DNA from: Oceanospirillum sp047518265
GTDB lineage: Bacteria > Pseudomonadota > Gammaproteobacteria > Pseudomonadales > Halomonadaceae
Direction: 5' to 3'
Length of the DNA stretch: 64,000 nt
NCBI GenBank assembly: GCA_047518265.1
Contig: JAKZRG010000003.1
Coordinates: 1-64,000 of the forward strand
Made by a program: the position numbers and the translations under genes
Shown here: piece after piece, positions 7,639-14,983 of the stretch
How the letters are laid out: each line of letters begins with the position of its first letter
Position numbering within the stretch: the first letter of the stretch is position 1
The notes under the pieces: model-generated
Database searches by the model: none
Seen by the model: only the letters and a program-made list of their open reading frames with translations
Told to the model about the DNA's origin: nothing

Positions 7639-9123
7639 ATGACTGTTCGTACTCGAATTGCACCGTCGCCAACCGGTGATCCACATGTTGGTACCGCTTA
7701 TATTGCTTTGTTTAACCTGGCGTTTGCTCGCAAGCATGGCGGGAAGTTTATTCTTCGTATTGAAGATACCGATCAAACCCGTAGTACGGATGACTCAGAA
7801 CAGATGATTCTGGATTCTCTGCGCTGGTTAGGTTTGGATTGGGATGAAGGACCTGATGTTGGTGGTGATTTTGGTCCTTATCGCCAAAGTGAACGTAAGC
7901 ATATGTATGCTGATTATGCTTTCCAGTTGGAGAAAGAAGGTAAAGCATTCCGCTGCTATCGTACCAGCGAAGAGCTTAACGAGTTGCGTGAAAGCCGCAA
8001 AGCAGAAGGCAAGCATACTGCTCTGAAGCAGAGTGATTTGGCATTGCCTGCGGAAGAGGTTGCAGCTCGTGAAGCGGCTGGTGCGCCTTTTGTTATTCGT
8101 ATGAATGTTCCTGAAGAAGGTATTTGTGAAGTTCAGGATATGCTACGTGGCCAGATCGATATTGATTGGGGGCAAGTTGACTGTCAGATTTTGTTAAAAG
8201 CAGACGGTATGCCAACTTATCACTTAGCTAATGTGGTCGATGATCATCTAATGCAGATCACCCATGTGCTGCGCGGCGAAGAATGGATCAACTCAGCACC
8301 TAAGCACAAGTTACTGTATGAGTACTTTGGCTGGGATATGCCGGTATTGTGTCATTTCCCATTATTGCGTAATCCAGATAAGTCTAAGTTATCTAAACGT
8401 AAAAACCCGACATCGATCAATTACTATCGTCGTATGGGCTTCTTACCTGAGGCGGTCATTAATTATCTGGGGCGTATGGGTTGGTCTATGCCGGATGAGA
8501 GTGAGAAATTCTCTCTGGATCAGATGATTGAAAATTTTGATATTCAGCGTGTATCTCTGGGTGGTCCAGTATTTGATGTTGAAAAACTGTCTTGGTTGAA
8601 TGGTCTGTATATACGGGAAGATCTGGATGATCAGGAGTTTATGCAGGAGTTGATGAAATGGGCATTTAACCCTGAATATGTGGGTCAGATTGTTCCTCAG
8701 ATTAAAGGACGTGTAGAAACCTTCAGTGATATTGCTCCGCTGGCCAGTTTCTTTTTCTCTGGCATGCTGCCAATTAATGAAGAAAGCTTCTCTCACATTA
8801 AAATGGAAAAGGATCAACTGGTAAAACTTTTGCAGTTTACCTTATGGCAGATGGAGGCTCAGCGTAGTTGGAGTAAGGATAATATCTTTGCCGATATTAA
8901 AATGCTGTCTGGCCACTTTGATGTGAAAATTAAAGATTTTCTACAGCCTATCTTTATTGCTATTGCTGGTTCTGCTACATCATCTTCTGTTCTTGATTCT
9001 ATGGCAATTATTGGTCCCGATCTGACTCGTGCCCGTTTACGTCAAGCAGTGAATGCTTTGGGTGGAGTGTCTAAGAAGCAGACGAAGAAACTGGAAAAAG
9101 AGTTTGCGCAGTTAAACGGCTAA
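7639..9123 (+). CDS. gltX: Glutamyl-tRNA synthetase
   Basis: A 494-residue class I aminoacyl-tRNA synthetase that charges tRNA-Glu with glutamate. The HIGH-type motif reads PSPTGDPHVGTAY (residues 9-21) and the KMSKS-type motif reads KLSKRKNPTS. GGKFILRIEDTDQTRS and LRGEEWINSAPKH are GluRS signatures. The C-terminal anticodon-binding half is complete. The ATG starts the family's canonical MTVRTRIAPSPTG. The next transcription unit carries tRNA-Glu, its substrate, together with tRNA-Ala. Confidence 0.98.
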   Translation: MTVRTRIAPSPTGDPHVGTAYIALFNLAFARKHGGKFILRIEDTDQTRSTDDSEQMILDSLRWLGLDWDEGPDVGGDFGPYRQSERKHMYADYAFQLEKEGKAFRCYRTSEELNELRESRKAEGKHTALKQSDLALPAEEVAAREAAGAPFVIRMNVPEEGICEVQDMLRGQIDIDWGQVDCQILLKADGMPTYHLANVVDDHLMQITHVLRGEEWINSAPKHKLLYEYFGWDMPVLCHFPLLRNPDKSKLSKRKNPTSINYYRRMGFLPEAVINYLGRMGWSMPDESEKFSLDQMIENFDIQRVSLGGPVFDVEKLSWLNGLYIREDLDDQEFMQELMKWAFNPEYVGQIVPQIKGRVETFSDIAPLASFFFSGMLPINEESFSHIKMEKDQLVKLLQFTLWQMEAQRSWSKDNIFADIKMLSGHFDVKIKDFLQPIFIAIAGSATSSSVLDSMAIIGPDLTRARLRQAVNALGGVSKKQTKKLEKEFAQLNG

Positions 9124-9183
9124 GTATCTGATTTATCTAAAATAACACTTAATAAAAAAGTGATATTTTTTCAAAAAAAACTG

Positions 9184-9212
9184 TTGACCTGTGCGGGGCG
9201 AATCCATATAAT
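9184..9212 (+). promoter_or_regulatory. sigma70 promoter of the tRNA-Ala/tRNA-Glu unit
   Basis: TTGACC (9184-9189), a 17-nt spacer and TATAAT (9207-9212), followed by a G/C-rich discriminator (CGTCCCG). This is close to consensus, and the discriminator is typical of stringently controlled stable-RNA promoters. The first tRNA begins 20 nt after the -10 element. Confidence 0.93.
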
Positions 9213-9231
9213 TCGTCCCGTACTTGAGAGA

Positions 9232-9307
9232 GGGGCCTTAGCTCAGCTGGGAGAGCGCAACACTGGCAGTGTTGAGGTCAGCGGTTCGATCCCGCTAGGC
9301 TCCACCA
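9232..9307 (+). tRNA. tRNA-Ala (GGC)
   Basis: A 76-nt cloverleaf with acceptor GGGGCCT/AGGCTCC, D arm GCTC..GAGC, anticodon arm CAACA-CTGGCAG-TGTTG (anticodon GGC), T arm AGCGG-TTCGATC-CCGCT and an encoded CCA. Confidence 0.97.
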
Positions 9308-9321
9308 ATCAAGTTCTTAGC

Positions 9322-9397
9322 GTCCCATTCGTCTAGTGGCCTAGGACACCGCCCTTTCACGGCGGTAACAGGGGTTCGAACCCCCTATGGGACGCCA
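9322..9397 (+). tRNA. tRNA-Glu (TTC)
   Basis: A 76-nt cloverleaf with acceptor GTCCCAT/ATGGGAC, anticodon loop CTTTCAC (anticodon TTC), T arm AGGGG-TTCGAAC-CCCCT and an encoded CCA with discriminator G. It follows tRNA-Ala after 14 nt in the same transcript. Confidence 0.97.
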
Positions 9398-9418
9398 TCT
9401 TCTTTTTTGAAGATACAT

Positions 9419-9442
9419 AAGCCGCTTAGTTGCGGTTTTTTT
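9419..9442 (+). terminator. tRNA unit terminator
   Basis: An AA-g-CCGC / GCGG-TT stem is followed by seven T, 22 nt after tRNA-Glu. The stem is short but the T tract is strong. Confidence 0.7.
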
Positions 9443-9573
9443 GTGTCTAAAATTCCTAGCCTGTCTTTTCTCTTTTAGTTTGTTCATTTCTTCTGTGTCT
9501 ATCTTGCTGGCTTTAGAGTGTTTGCTCTTGTTGAGGGCGGTGTTTTCTAAGGTGGGGGTTTGGGGTTTTGCTT

Positions 9574-11484
9574 TTAATCCATCATAAGTAGTCGATTAAT
9601 AAAATACTTGCTTGGATCTTCAGGGCGTACGATTGAGCCGATTTTTTGTTCAACGCTTGAATCGCTTAAGTCGTAGTCATCAGGGGAGATCAGTTTCTTT
9701 TTGTCGGCATCGTAAATAACGCGCACTAGGGCGGGTTTGGCTGTTTCTGGATTTAAAGTGAGTACAAAGCCTAGTTTATTGCTGGATAATCTGACGAATG
9801 AGCCGACAGGTAGTAGGCCTATGCATTTGATGAAGCGCTGTACTAGGGTGCGATCAAACTGCTTGTCACTGTTCATAAGGGTTTTGAAGGCTAGAGCGGG
9901 TAGCATGGCTCTGGCGTAATTGCGATCGGTTGTCATGGCGTCGTAGGCATCAACGATGGCGGCCATGCGAGCTAGCCCTGAGAGTTTGTCGGCTTTGAGT
10001 TGTCTTGGGTATCCGGAGCCGTCTAGGCGTTCAGTGTTGCCAAGTGTGACTGCTAGAACCTCTTTCGGTAGATTGTCAGATGCTGTTGTTAAAGATTTAT
10101 GGGTGTTTACAACATGTCTTTGCATGGTTTTGAGTTCGCTTGGTGTTAAGCGATCAGGTTTGAATATTAGCATGCTGGGTAAGCTGGCTTTGCCGATATC
10201 ATGCAATAAGCCCGAATAGATGATGTCTGCTAAATTGCCTTGGTAGCCAATGCTCTTGGCGAAATGTGCTAGGTGGATGCCAAAGCTGACGCTATGTTGA
10301 GGCAAGTAATCTTGTGGGTCTCTAAGTGTTGTTAGTGCAAGAAGTACGTCTGGGCTAAGCTCTAATGCCGTGGCTAATTTCTCCGATATTTCGTAGGCGT
10401 TTTCAAGTTTAAGCTTCTGCTTTTGCTTGATTTGTGACATTAAGCCTTTGACGCTAGCGATGGCGTTTGTATGGTGTATACGGAACTCTTTAAAAAGTTC
10501 TTGTAACTTAGCTTTCTCTTTTTGCTGTTTTAGCTCGGAGATGCTGGATTTTAGAGCGTTATCGATCGTAGTTGTTTCTTTTTCTTGCTCTTTTCCTGAG
10601 TTGTCTTTTTTGCGACTATCTTTTTTGCGATTTGTTTTGTCGCTATCATTATTGCTTTCAGAGGAGTCTAGGGCTTCTTCGTCTTCTGCTGGTTTTTCTT
10701 CGTATAGCGGTGATATGTAGCGAGAGCTACCATCACTTGATCGTCGAGCAACTTCTCGTTGGATTTCTGCTACCGCGTGAGAAACCTTGCGCTCTTCCAT
10801 GGGGGGGAGGTTGGAGAACAAGCTTCCGCAGGAGGATATGTCATTTTTTTCATCATAGCCTACGTGTCGTATTTGAATCGCAGTGCTAATGCAGAGTTGA
10901 TTTGGGAAGGTGATGTGGCAGTTTTCTAAGATGATTTGATCATCTAGGATTTCCCTGTAGTCGCCTTCCAGTTGTATTTGGCAGCCTTGGGCAGAAATAT
11001 CTTTTAGGCTGCCAATAATAGGTTCTTCTAGTTCAGGTGACTCCATTAAGGCTTCAACAGTAACGCCTCGGCGGATCTGAGCGCGATAGAATTGTCTGCG
11101 TTGAAAATAGTCAAGTTCGTCAGGGAAGGGGATCTTGTAGATGGCCTGGCCATCTTGGATGCCTTTTCCTATGGCGCGCATTTTAGTGGATGCGATACGG
11201 CAACCGTCATAGAAGGCTTCAAAGGCAAAAGCACTGCTTTTTGCCATTAGGCGATCACCCCAGTTTGGGGTGACCTGGTCGATAATAAAAAAGCGTCCTT
11301 TTAGATCGACTTTTAATATAATGGTCGAATAACTACCTTCAACGGTATTGAATTGCAGTTTGACAGGGGTGTGGTGCTCTTTTAGGCGATTTAATAGCCC
11401 GTAGATACTTTCAGGTTTGGTCAGCAATTGGCCCTGAGCTTGCTGCTGAGTGTCCTGTTGTGCGCTGGGCGTATCTGCTGCCAA
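9574..11484 (-). CDS. PilZ domain protein with a degenerate HD-GYP domain
   Basis: A 636-residue cytoplasmic protein. A YcgR-like N-domain (~20-125) precedes a PilZ domain whose c-di-GMP-binding residues are present: R130-xxx-R134 and DISAQG (162-167). A long charged linker (~255-335, DSDKTNRKKDSRKKD) leads to an HD-GYP domain (~360-580) with H397, H428-D429 and H457. The expected HHExxDGxGYP motif, however, reads NTERLDGSGYP (483-493), so the two metal-ligand histidines are replaced by Asn-Thr. Loss of part of the metal site suggests weak or no phosphodiesterase activity and possibly a c-di-GMP receptor role. The start is a TTG with AGAGGA 9 nt upstream; no nearby ATG fits. Confidence 0.88.
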   Translation of the reverse strand: MAADTPSAQQDTQQQAQGQLLTKPESIYGLLNRLKEHHTPVKLQFNTVEGSYSTIILKVDLKGRFFIIDQVTPNWGDRLMAKSSAFAFEAFYDGCRIASTKMRAIGKGIQDGQAIYKIPFPDELDYFQRRQFYRAQIRRGVTVEALMESPELEEPIIGSLKDISAQGCQIQLEGDYREILDDQIILENCHITFPNQLCISTAIQIRHVGYDEKNDISSCGSLFSNLPPMEERKVSHAVAEIQREVARRSSDGSSRYISPLYEEKPAEDEEALDSSESNNDSDKTNRKKDSRKKDNSGKEQEKETTTIDNALKSSISELKQQKEKAKLQELFKEFRIHHTNAIASVKGLMSQIKQKQKLKLENAYEISEKLATALELSPDVLLALTTLRDPQDYLPQHSVSFGIHLAHFAKSIGYQGNLADIIYSGLLHDIGKASLPSMLIFKPDRLTPSELKTMQRHVVNTHKSLTTASDNLPKEVLAVTLGNTERLDGSGYPRQLKADKLSGLARMAAIVDAYDAMTTDRNYARAMLPALAFKTLMNSDKQFDRTLVQRFIKCIGLLPVGSFVRLSSNKLGFVLTLNPETAKPALVRVIYDADKKKLISPDDYDLSDSSVEQKIGSIVRPEDPSKYFINRLLMMD

Positions 11485-11610
11485 AGTACTGAATCCTCTA
11501 TCCTGAAGTGACTATTAATCTTCTGATTATAAAGAAGGAAAACATCTTATAAAATCAAAAAGATAAATTGTAAACTGCAAATTGTATCTGACAAGTATTC
11601 TATTGGGTAT

Positions 11611-12486
11611 TTAATCTGTTGCTTTTAGTCGTTTTAGTAGGCTTGAGGTGTCCCATCGTCCGCCGCCAATGGCTTGGACTTCTCCGTAAAACTGGTCAAC
11701 TAGTGCTGTTACGGGGAGTTTTGCTTTGATTTTTCGTCCTTGGGAGAGGCATATGTCTAAATCTTTTCGCATCCAGTCTACAGCAAACCCGTGTTCATAT
11801 TGATCTTGTATCATGGTGTTATGGCGATTGTTCATTTGCCATGAGCCTGCCGCACCTTTTGAAATCACTTCGATAACTTTATGCTGGTCTAGCCCTGATT
11901 TTTCCGCAAAATATAAGCCTTCAGATAGGCCTTGGACTAGCCCGGCAATGCAGATCTGATTAACCATCTTGGTTAGCTGGCCTGAACCGGCGGGTCCCAT
12001 AAGAATAGTTGTTTGTGCAAAGCTTTCTATGACGGGTTTTACTTTGTTGAATGTTTCTTCTTCGCCGCCGCACATTACGGTTAATAATCCGTTTTCAGCG
12101 CCTTGTTGGCCGCCAGAGACGGGCGCATCGATAAAGTGCGTTTTGGCGGATTGGCAAGCTAAGTTTAGCTCTTCTGCTAGTTCTGCGGATGCGGTTGTGT
12201 GGTCGACGAGTATGCTGCCGGGTTTCATACCTGAAATGGCACCATTCTCTGCGGTGATGACGCTGCGGACATCGTTGTCATTGCCTACGCAGCAGAAAAT
12301 TATATCAGCATCTTTTGCGGCTTCTGCTGGGGTTAGGGCTGTTTTTCCTTGATAGTCTTTTTGCCATTGCAAAGCTTTATTATGGGAGCGATTGAAAACG
12401 GTAACTTGATAGCCCTTGTTGGCAAGGTGGCCTGCCATAGGGTAGCCCATTACGCCTAGACCGATAAAAGCGACGTTGATTGTCAT
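11611..12486 (-). CDS. NAD(P)-dependent beta-hydroxyacid dehydrogenase (3-hydroxyisobutyrate dehydrogenase family)
   Basis: A 291-residue oxidoreductase. The N-terminal Rossmann motif is FIGLGVMGYPMAGHL (residues 7-21). The substrate-binding motif DAPVSGGQQGAENG and the catalytic-lysine region GSGQLTKMVNQ follow the pattern of the family that includes 3-hydroxyisobutyrate dehydrogenase, tartronate semialdehyde reductase and GLYR1. The exact substrate cannot be told from sequence alone. It is transcribed on the minus strand after gltA, with a strong terminator between them, so it is a separate unit with a good Shine-Dalgarno (GGAGAAAG). Confidence 0.9.
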   Translation of the reverse strand: MTINVAFIGLGVMGYPMAGHLANKGYQVTVFNRSHNKALQWQKDYQGKTALTPAEAAKDADIIFCCVGNDNDVRSVITAENGAISGMKPGSILVDHTTASAELAEELNLACQSAKTHFIDAPVSGGQQGAENGLLTVMCGGEEETFNKVKPVIESFAQTTILMGPAGSGQLTKMVNQICIAGLVQGLSEGLYFAEKSGLDQHKVIEVISKGAAGSWQMNNRHNTMIQDQYEHGFAVDWMRKDLDICLSQGRKIKAKLPVTALVDQFYGEVQAIGGGRWDTSSLLKRLKATD

Positions 12487-12506
12487 GTTTCTTTCTCCAT
12501 AAATTA

Positions 12507-12534
12507 AAAAAGGGCTGCATGGCAGCCCTTTTTG
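12507..12534 (-). terminator. gltA terminator
   Basis: AGGGCTGC / GCAGCCCT around a 3-nt loop, flanked by A and T runs. It terminates gltA and separates it from the dehydrogenase gene, whose Shine-Dalgarno lies just beyond. Confidence 0.9.
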
Positions 12535-12553
12535 TGCGGATTACTTACTGCTG

Positions 12554-13840
12554 TTATTTGGCAGGGTAGTCGCGCATTTCAGAGCCAGTGTATAGCTGGC
12601 GAGGACGGCCAATCTTGTTGTCGCCGCTAACCATTTCTTTCCAGTGAGAGATCCAGCCAACAGTACGTGAAAGTGCGAAGATCACGGTGAACATATTGGT
12701 TGGGATACCGATAGCTTTCAGGATGATACCAGAATAGAAGTCAACGTTCGGGTACAGTTTACGCTGCACGAAGTATTCGTCTTCTAGGGCGATCTCTTCA
12801 AGGCGTTTTGCGATATGTAGCTGAGGATCGTTTTCTAGGCCCAGTTCTTTCAGTACTTCATCGCAAGTTTCTTTCATTACTTTGGCGCGAGGGTCAAAGT
12901 TACGATAAACACGGTGACCGAAGCCCATTAGGCGGAACGGGTCGTCTTTGTCTTTTGCTTTAGCAATGAAGCGTTGGATGTTTTCTTCGGAGTCTTCACC
13001 GATTTCATCCAGCATAGTTAATACAGCCTCGTTGGCGCCACCATGAGATGGTCCCCATAGCGCTGCAATACCGGCTGCAATACATGCGAATGGGTTTGCG
13101 CCAGTAGAGCCAGTCAGACGGACTGTAGACGTGGATGCGTTCTGCTCGTGGTCAGCGTGCAGCATAAAGATGCGATCCATGGCTTTGGCCAGTACAGGGC
13201 TTGGTTTGTACTCTTCGCAAGGTGTGCTAAACATCATGTGCAGGAAGTTTTCTGCATAGTTTAGATCGTTGCGAGGGTAGGTGAACGGTTGTCCAACAGA
13301 GTATTTATGGCACATTGCGGCCATTGTTGGCATTTTGGCAATTAGGCGGAATGCAGAAACTTCACGGTCACGTGGGTTGCTGATGTCCAAGGAGTCATGG
13401 TAGAACGCAGATAGAGCGCCCACAACACCACATAGAATTGCCATTGGGTGAGCGTCGCGGCGGAAGCCTTTAAAGAACTGAGACAGTTGCTCATGTACCA
13501 TGGTGTGGTAGGTGATGGTAGATTCAAACTGTTCTTTTTGCTCTGCAGTCGGTAGGTCGCCATTTAATAGCAGGTAGCATAATTCGATATAGTCGGATTC
13601 TTTTGCTAGCTGGTCAATGGGATAGCCGCGGTGTAGTAGTACGCCTTTTGCACCATCAATATAAGTGATAGCTGACTCGCAGGCGGCTGTAGAAACAAAA
13701 CCTGGGTCGTAAGTGAACAGTCCCTGGGAGGTCAAGCCGCGTACGTCGATAACGTCGGGGCCAACACTGCCAGAGTAAATCGGCAGATCAATTGGTTCTT
13801 CAAGCCCCGGTACCGTCAGGATCGCTTTCTTGTCAGCCAT
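12554..13840 (-). CDS. gltA: Citrate synthase
   Basis: A 428-residue hexameric-type (type II) citrate synthase that condenses acetyl-CoA and oxaloacetate. Catalytic signatures are present: the His motif in FMLHADHEQNASTSTVRL, the second His in WGPSHGGANEAV and the Asp region in MGFGHRVYRNFDPRAK. Length and N-terminus (MADKKAILTVPGLEEPIDLPI) match Pseudomonas-type GltA. The Shine-Dalgarno AAGGAGG lies 6-7 nt from the ATG. It is divergent from sdhCDAB, the usual gammaproteobacterial arrangement, with its own near-consensus promoter. Confidence 0.98.
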   Translation of the reverse strand: MADKKAILTVPGLEEPIDLPIYSGSVGPDVIDVRGLTSQGLFTYDPGFVSTAACESAITYIDGAKGVLLHRGYPIDQLAKESDYIELCYLLLNGDLPTAEQKEQFESTITYHTMVHEQLSQFFKGFRRDAHPMAILCGVVGALSAFYHDSLDISNPRDREVSAFRLIAKMPTMAAMCHKYSVGQPFTYPRNDLNYAENFLHMMFSTPCEEYKPSPVLAKAMDRIFMLHADHEQNASTSTVRLTGSTGANPFACIAAGIAALWGPSHGGANEAVLTMLDEIGEDSEENIQRFIAKAKDKDDPFRLMGFGHRVYRNFDPRAKVMKETCDEVLKELGLENDPQLHIAKRLEEIALEDEYFVQRKLYPNVDFYSGIILKAIGIPTNMFTVIFALSRTVGWISHWKEMVSGDNKIGRPRQLYTGSEMRDYPAK

Positions 13841-13904
13841 TGATGGCCTCCTTATTTCTAATTGTTAATTCATACTTGCCATGCCCTAAATCGCGGACGG
13901 GTCA

Positions 13905-13932
13905 AATATAGAGTGATAAATAGGATTGTCAA
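13905..13932 (-). promoter_or_regulatory. gltA promoter
   Basis: On the minus strand, a consensus TTGACA (13932-13927), a 16-nt spacer and TATATT (13910-13905). This gives a leader of about 60 nt before the gltA ATG. Confidence 0.85.
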
Positions 13933-14081
13933 TTACCTAAAAAGCTAGCAGTAAAAGCTTTTGAGCTTGATAAAATTGGTTTTTAGTAGGTAAAACCCGT
14001 TATTTCGTAGCCCTAAAGGCTGTAATGTTACTTTTTGAAGCAAAAAATTGTTACCTTTTTGGGCCTATACTTTTTGCTTTA

Positions 14082-14110
14082 TTGTAATCGGTATAACGAG
14101 TCACTATAAT
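14082..14110 (+). promoter_or_regulatory. sdh operon promoter
   Basis: TTGTAA (14082-14087), a 17-nt spacer and a perfect TATAAT (14105-14110). Transcription would start near 14117, leaving a leader of about 144 nt before sdhC. It lies divergent to the gltA promoter within a 420-bp gene-free interval. Confidence 0.8.
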
Positions 14111-14128
14111 TCCTGCCGCACGATTGGC

Positions 14129-14240
14129 GGTGGTGCTGCCTTATATGAATGAGTATCTAGAAAAGATTTTGCATCTTTTTAGTGCTTCTCTATATAAGGA
14201 CGCAGCCACCTGAAACCATAAGCCCTTATATTAAAAGGGC
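14129..14240 (+). promoter_or_regulatory. Structured sdhC 5' leader
   Basis: Outer arms GGTGG (14129-14133) / CCACC (14206-14210) and CCTTATAT (14139-14146) / ATATAAGG (14192-14199) enclose an apical stem CTAgAAAAGAT / ATCTTTTTAG (14157-14182). A second hairpin, GCCCTT / AAGGGC (14222-14240), follows just before the weak ribosome-binding region. The pairing is visible in the sequence. A regulatory role is inferred; in E. coli the sdhC leader is a target of small RNAs. Confidence 0.55.
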
Positions 14241-14260
14241 AAAGAGAGTGTGTAAGAGCC

Positions 14261-14638
14261 GTGAATAGCAAAAGACCTGTAAACTTAGATCTAGCAACTA
14301 TTAAGCTCCCTCTCCCTGCATATACCTCTATTCTGCATCGGATCACAGGTGTCATTCTGTTTGTTGGTTTGGCGTTCCTGTTTTGGGCTTTTGATTCATC
14401 AATGGAATCTGAAGCTGGATTTAATGCTGTAAAAGAAACCCTGCAGGAGAGTGCATTCGCTAAGTTTGTACTCTGGGGACTTCTATCTGCACTGGCCTAC
14501 CATGTGGTAGCGGGTGTCAAGCATCTTATAATGGATCTTGGTATCGGTGAAACATTGGAAGGAGGCCTGAAAGGTGCCCAGCTGACGCTGGTAATCTCTG
14601 TAATTCTGATTCTTCTGGCAGGAGTTTGGGTATGGTAA
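14261..14638 (+). CDS. sdhC: Succinate dehydrogenase cytochrome b556 subunit
   Basis: A 125-residue membrane anchor of complex II with three hydrophobic helices (residues ~30-50, 68-90, 105-124). The family signature is SILHRITGVILF (residues ~24-35), and the heme b ligand region is AYHVVAGVKHLIMD. The start is a GTG (NSKRPVNLDL, the conserved N-terminus). It opens sdhCDAB, behind a structured leader, and overlaps sdhD by 7 nt. Confidence 0.96.
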   Translation: MNSKRPVNLDLATIKLPLPAYTSILHRITGVILFVGLAFLFWAFDSSMESEAGFNAVKETLQESAFAKFVLWGLLSALAYHVVAGVKHLIMDLGIGETLEGGLKGAQLTLVISVILILLAGVWVW

Positions 14639-14979
14639 CCAACGTAACGAATTTTGGTCGTAGCGGTCTGTCAGACTGGATATTGCAGCGTTTTAGTGCA
14701 GTTGTGCTGGCTCTGTACAGCGTTTTTATCGTTGGTTTTTTCTTGACTAGCTTTGATGGTAGTTATGCTCAATGGTCTGCATTCTTTGAATCGACCTTTG
14801 TTCGTATCTTTACCTTTTTAAGCATTCTGTCGCTTGCTGCCCACGCATGGATTGGTCTGTGGACAATTTCTACTGACTATATCAAGCCAACTGGAATCCG
14901 CTTTGCATTCCAGACAGTATGTAACCTAGCCCTCTTTACCTATGTGGTATGGGGCATACAAGTTCTGTGGGGAGCGTAA
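14632..14979 (+). CDS. sdhD: Succinate dehydrogenase membrane anchor subunit
   Basis: A 115-residue hydrophobic subunit with three membrane helices. The quinone/heme region reads SLAAHAWIGLWTISTDYIKP, which contains the conserved His and the Asp-Tyr of the ubiquinone site. The ATG at 14632 has AGGAG 8 nt upstream and overlaps the end of sdhC (the GTATGGTAA arrangement), so translation is coupled. A TTG two codons upstream is in frame but less likely. Confidence 0.95.
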   Translation: MVTNVTNFGRSGLSDWILQRFSAVVLALYSVFIVGFFLTSFDGSYAQWSAFFESTFVRIFTFLSILSLAAHAWIGLWTISTDYIKPTGIRFAFQTVCNLALFTYVVWGIQVLWGA

Positions 14980-14983
14980 ACGA

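Noticed and set aside
9146..9170. A CACTT / AAGTG hairpin after gltX as a terminator.
   Set aside because: Five base pairs with an A-rich loop is too weak to call.
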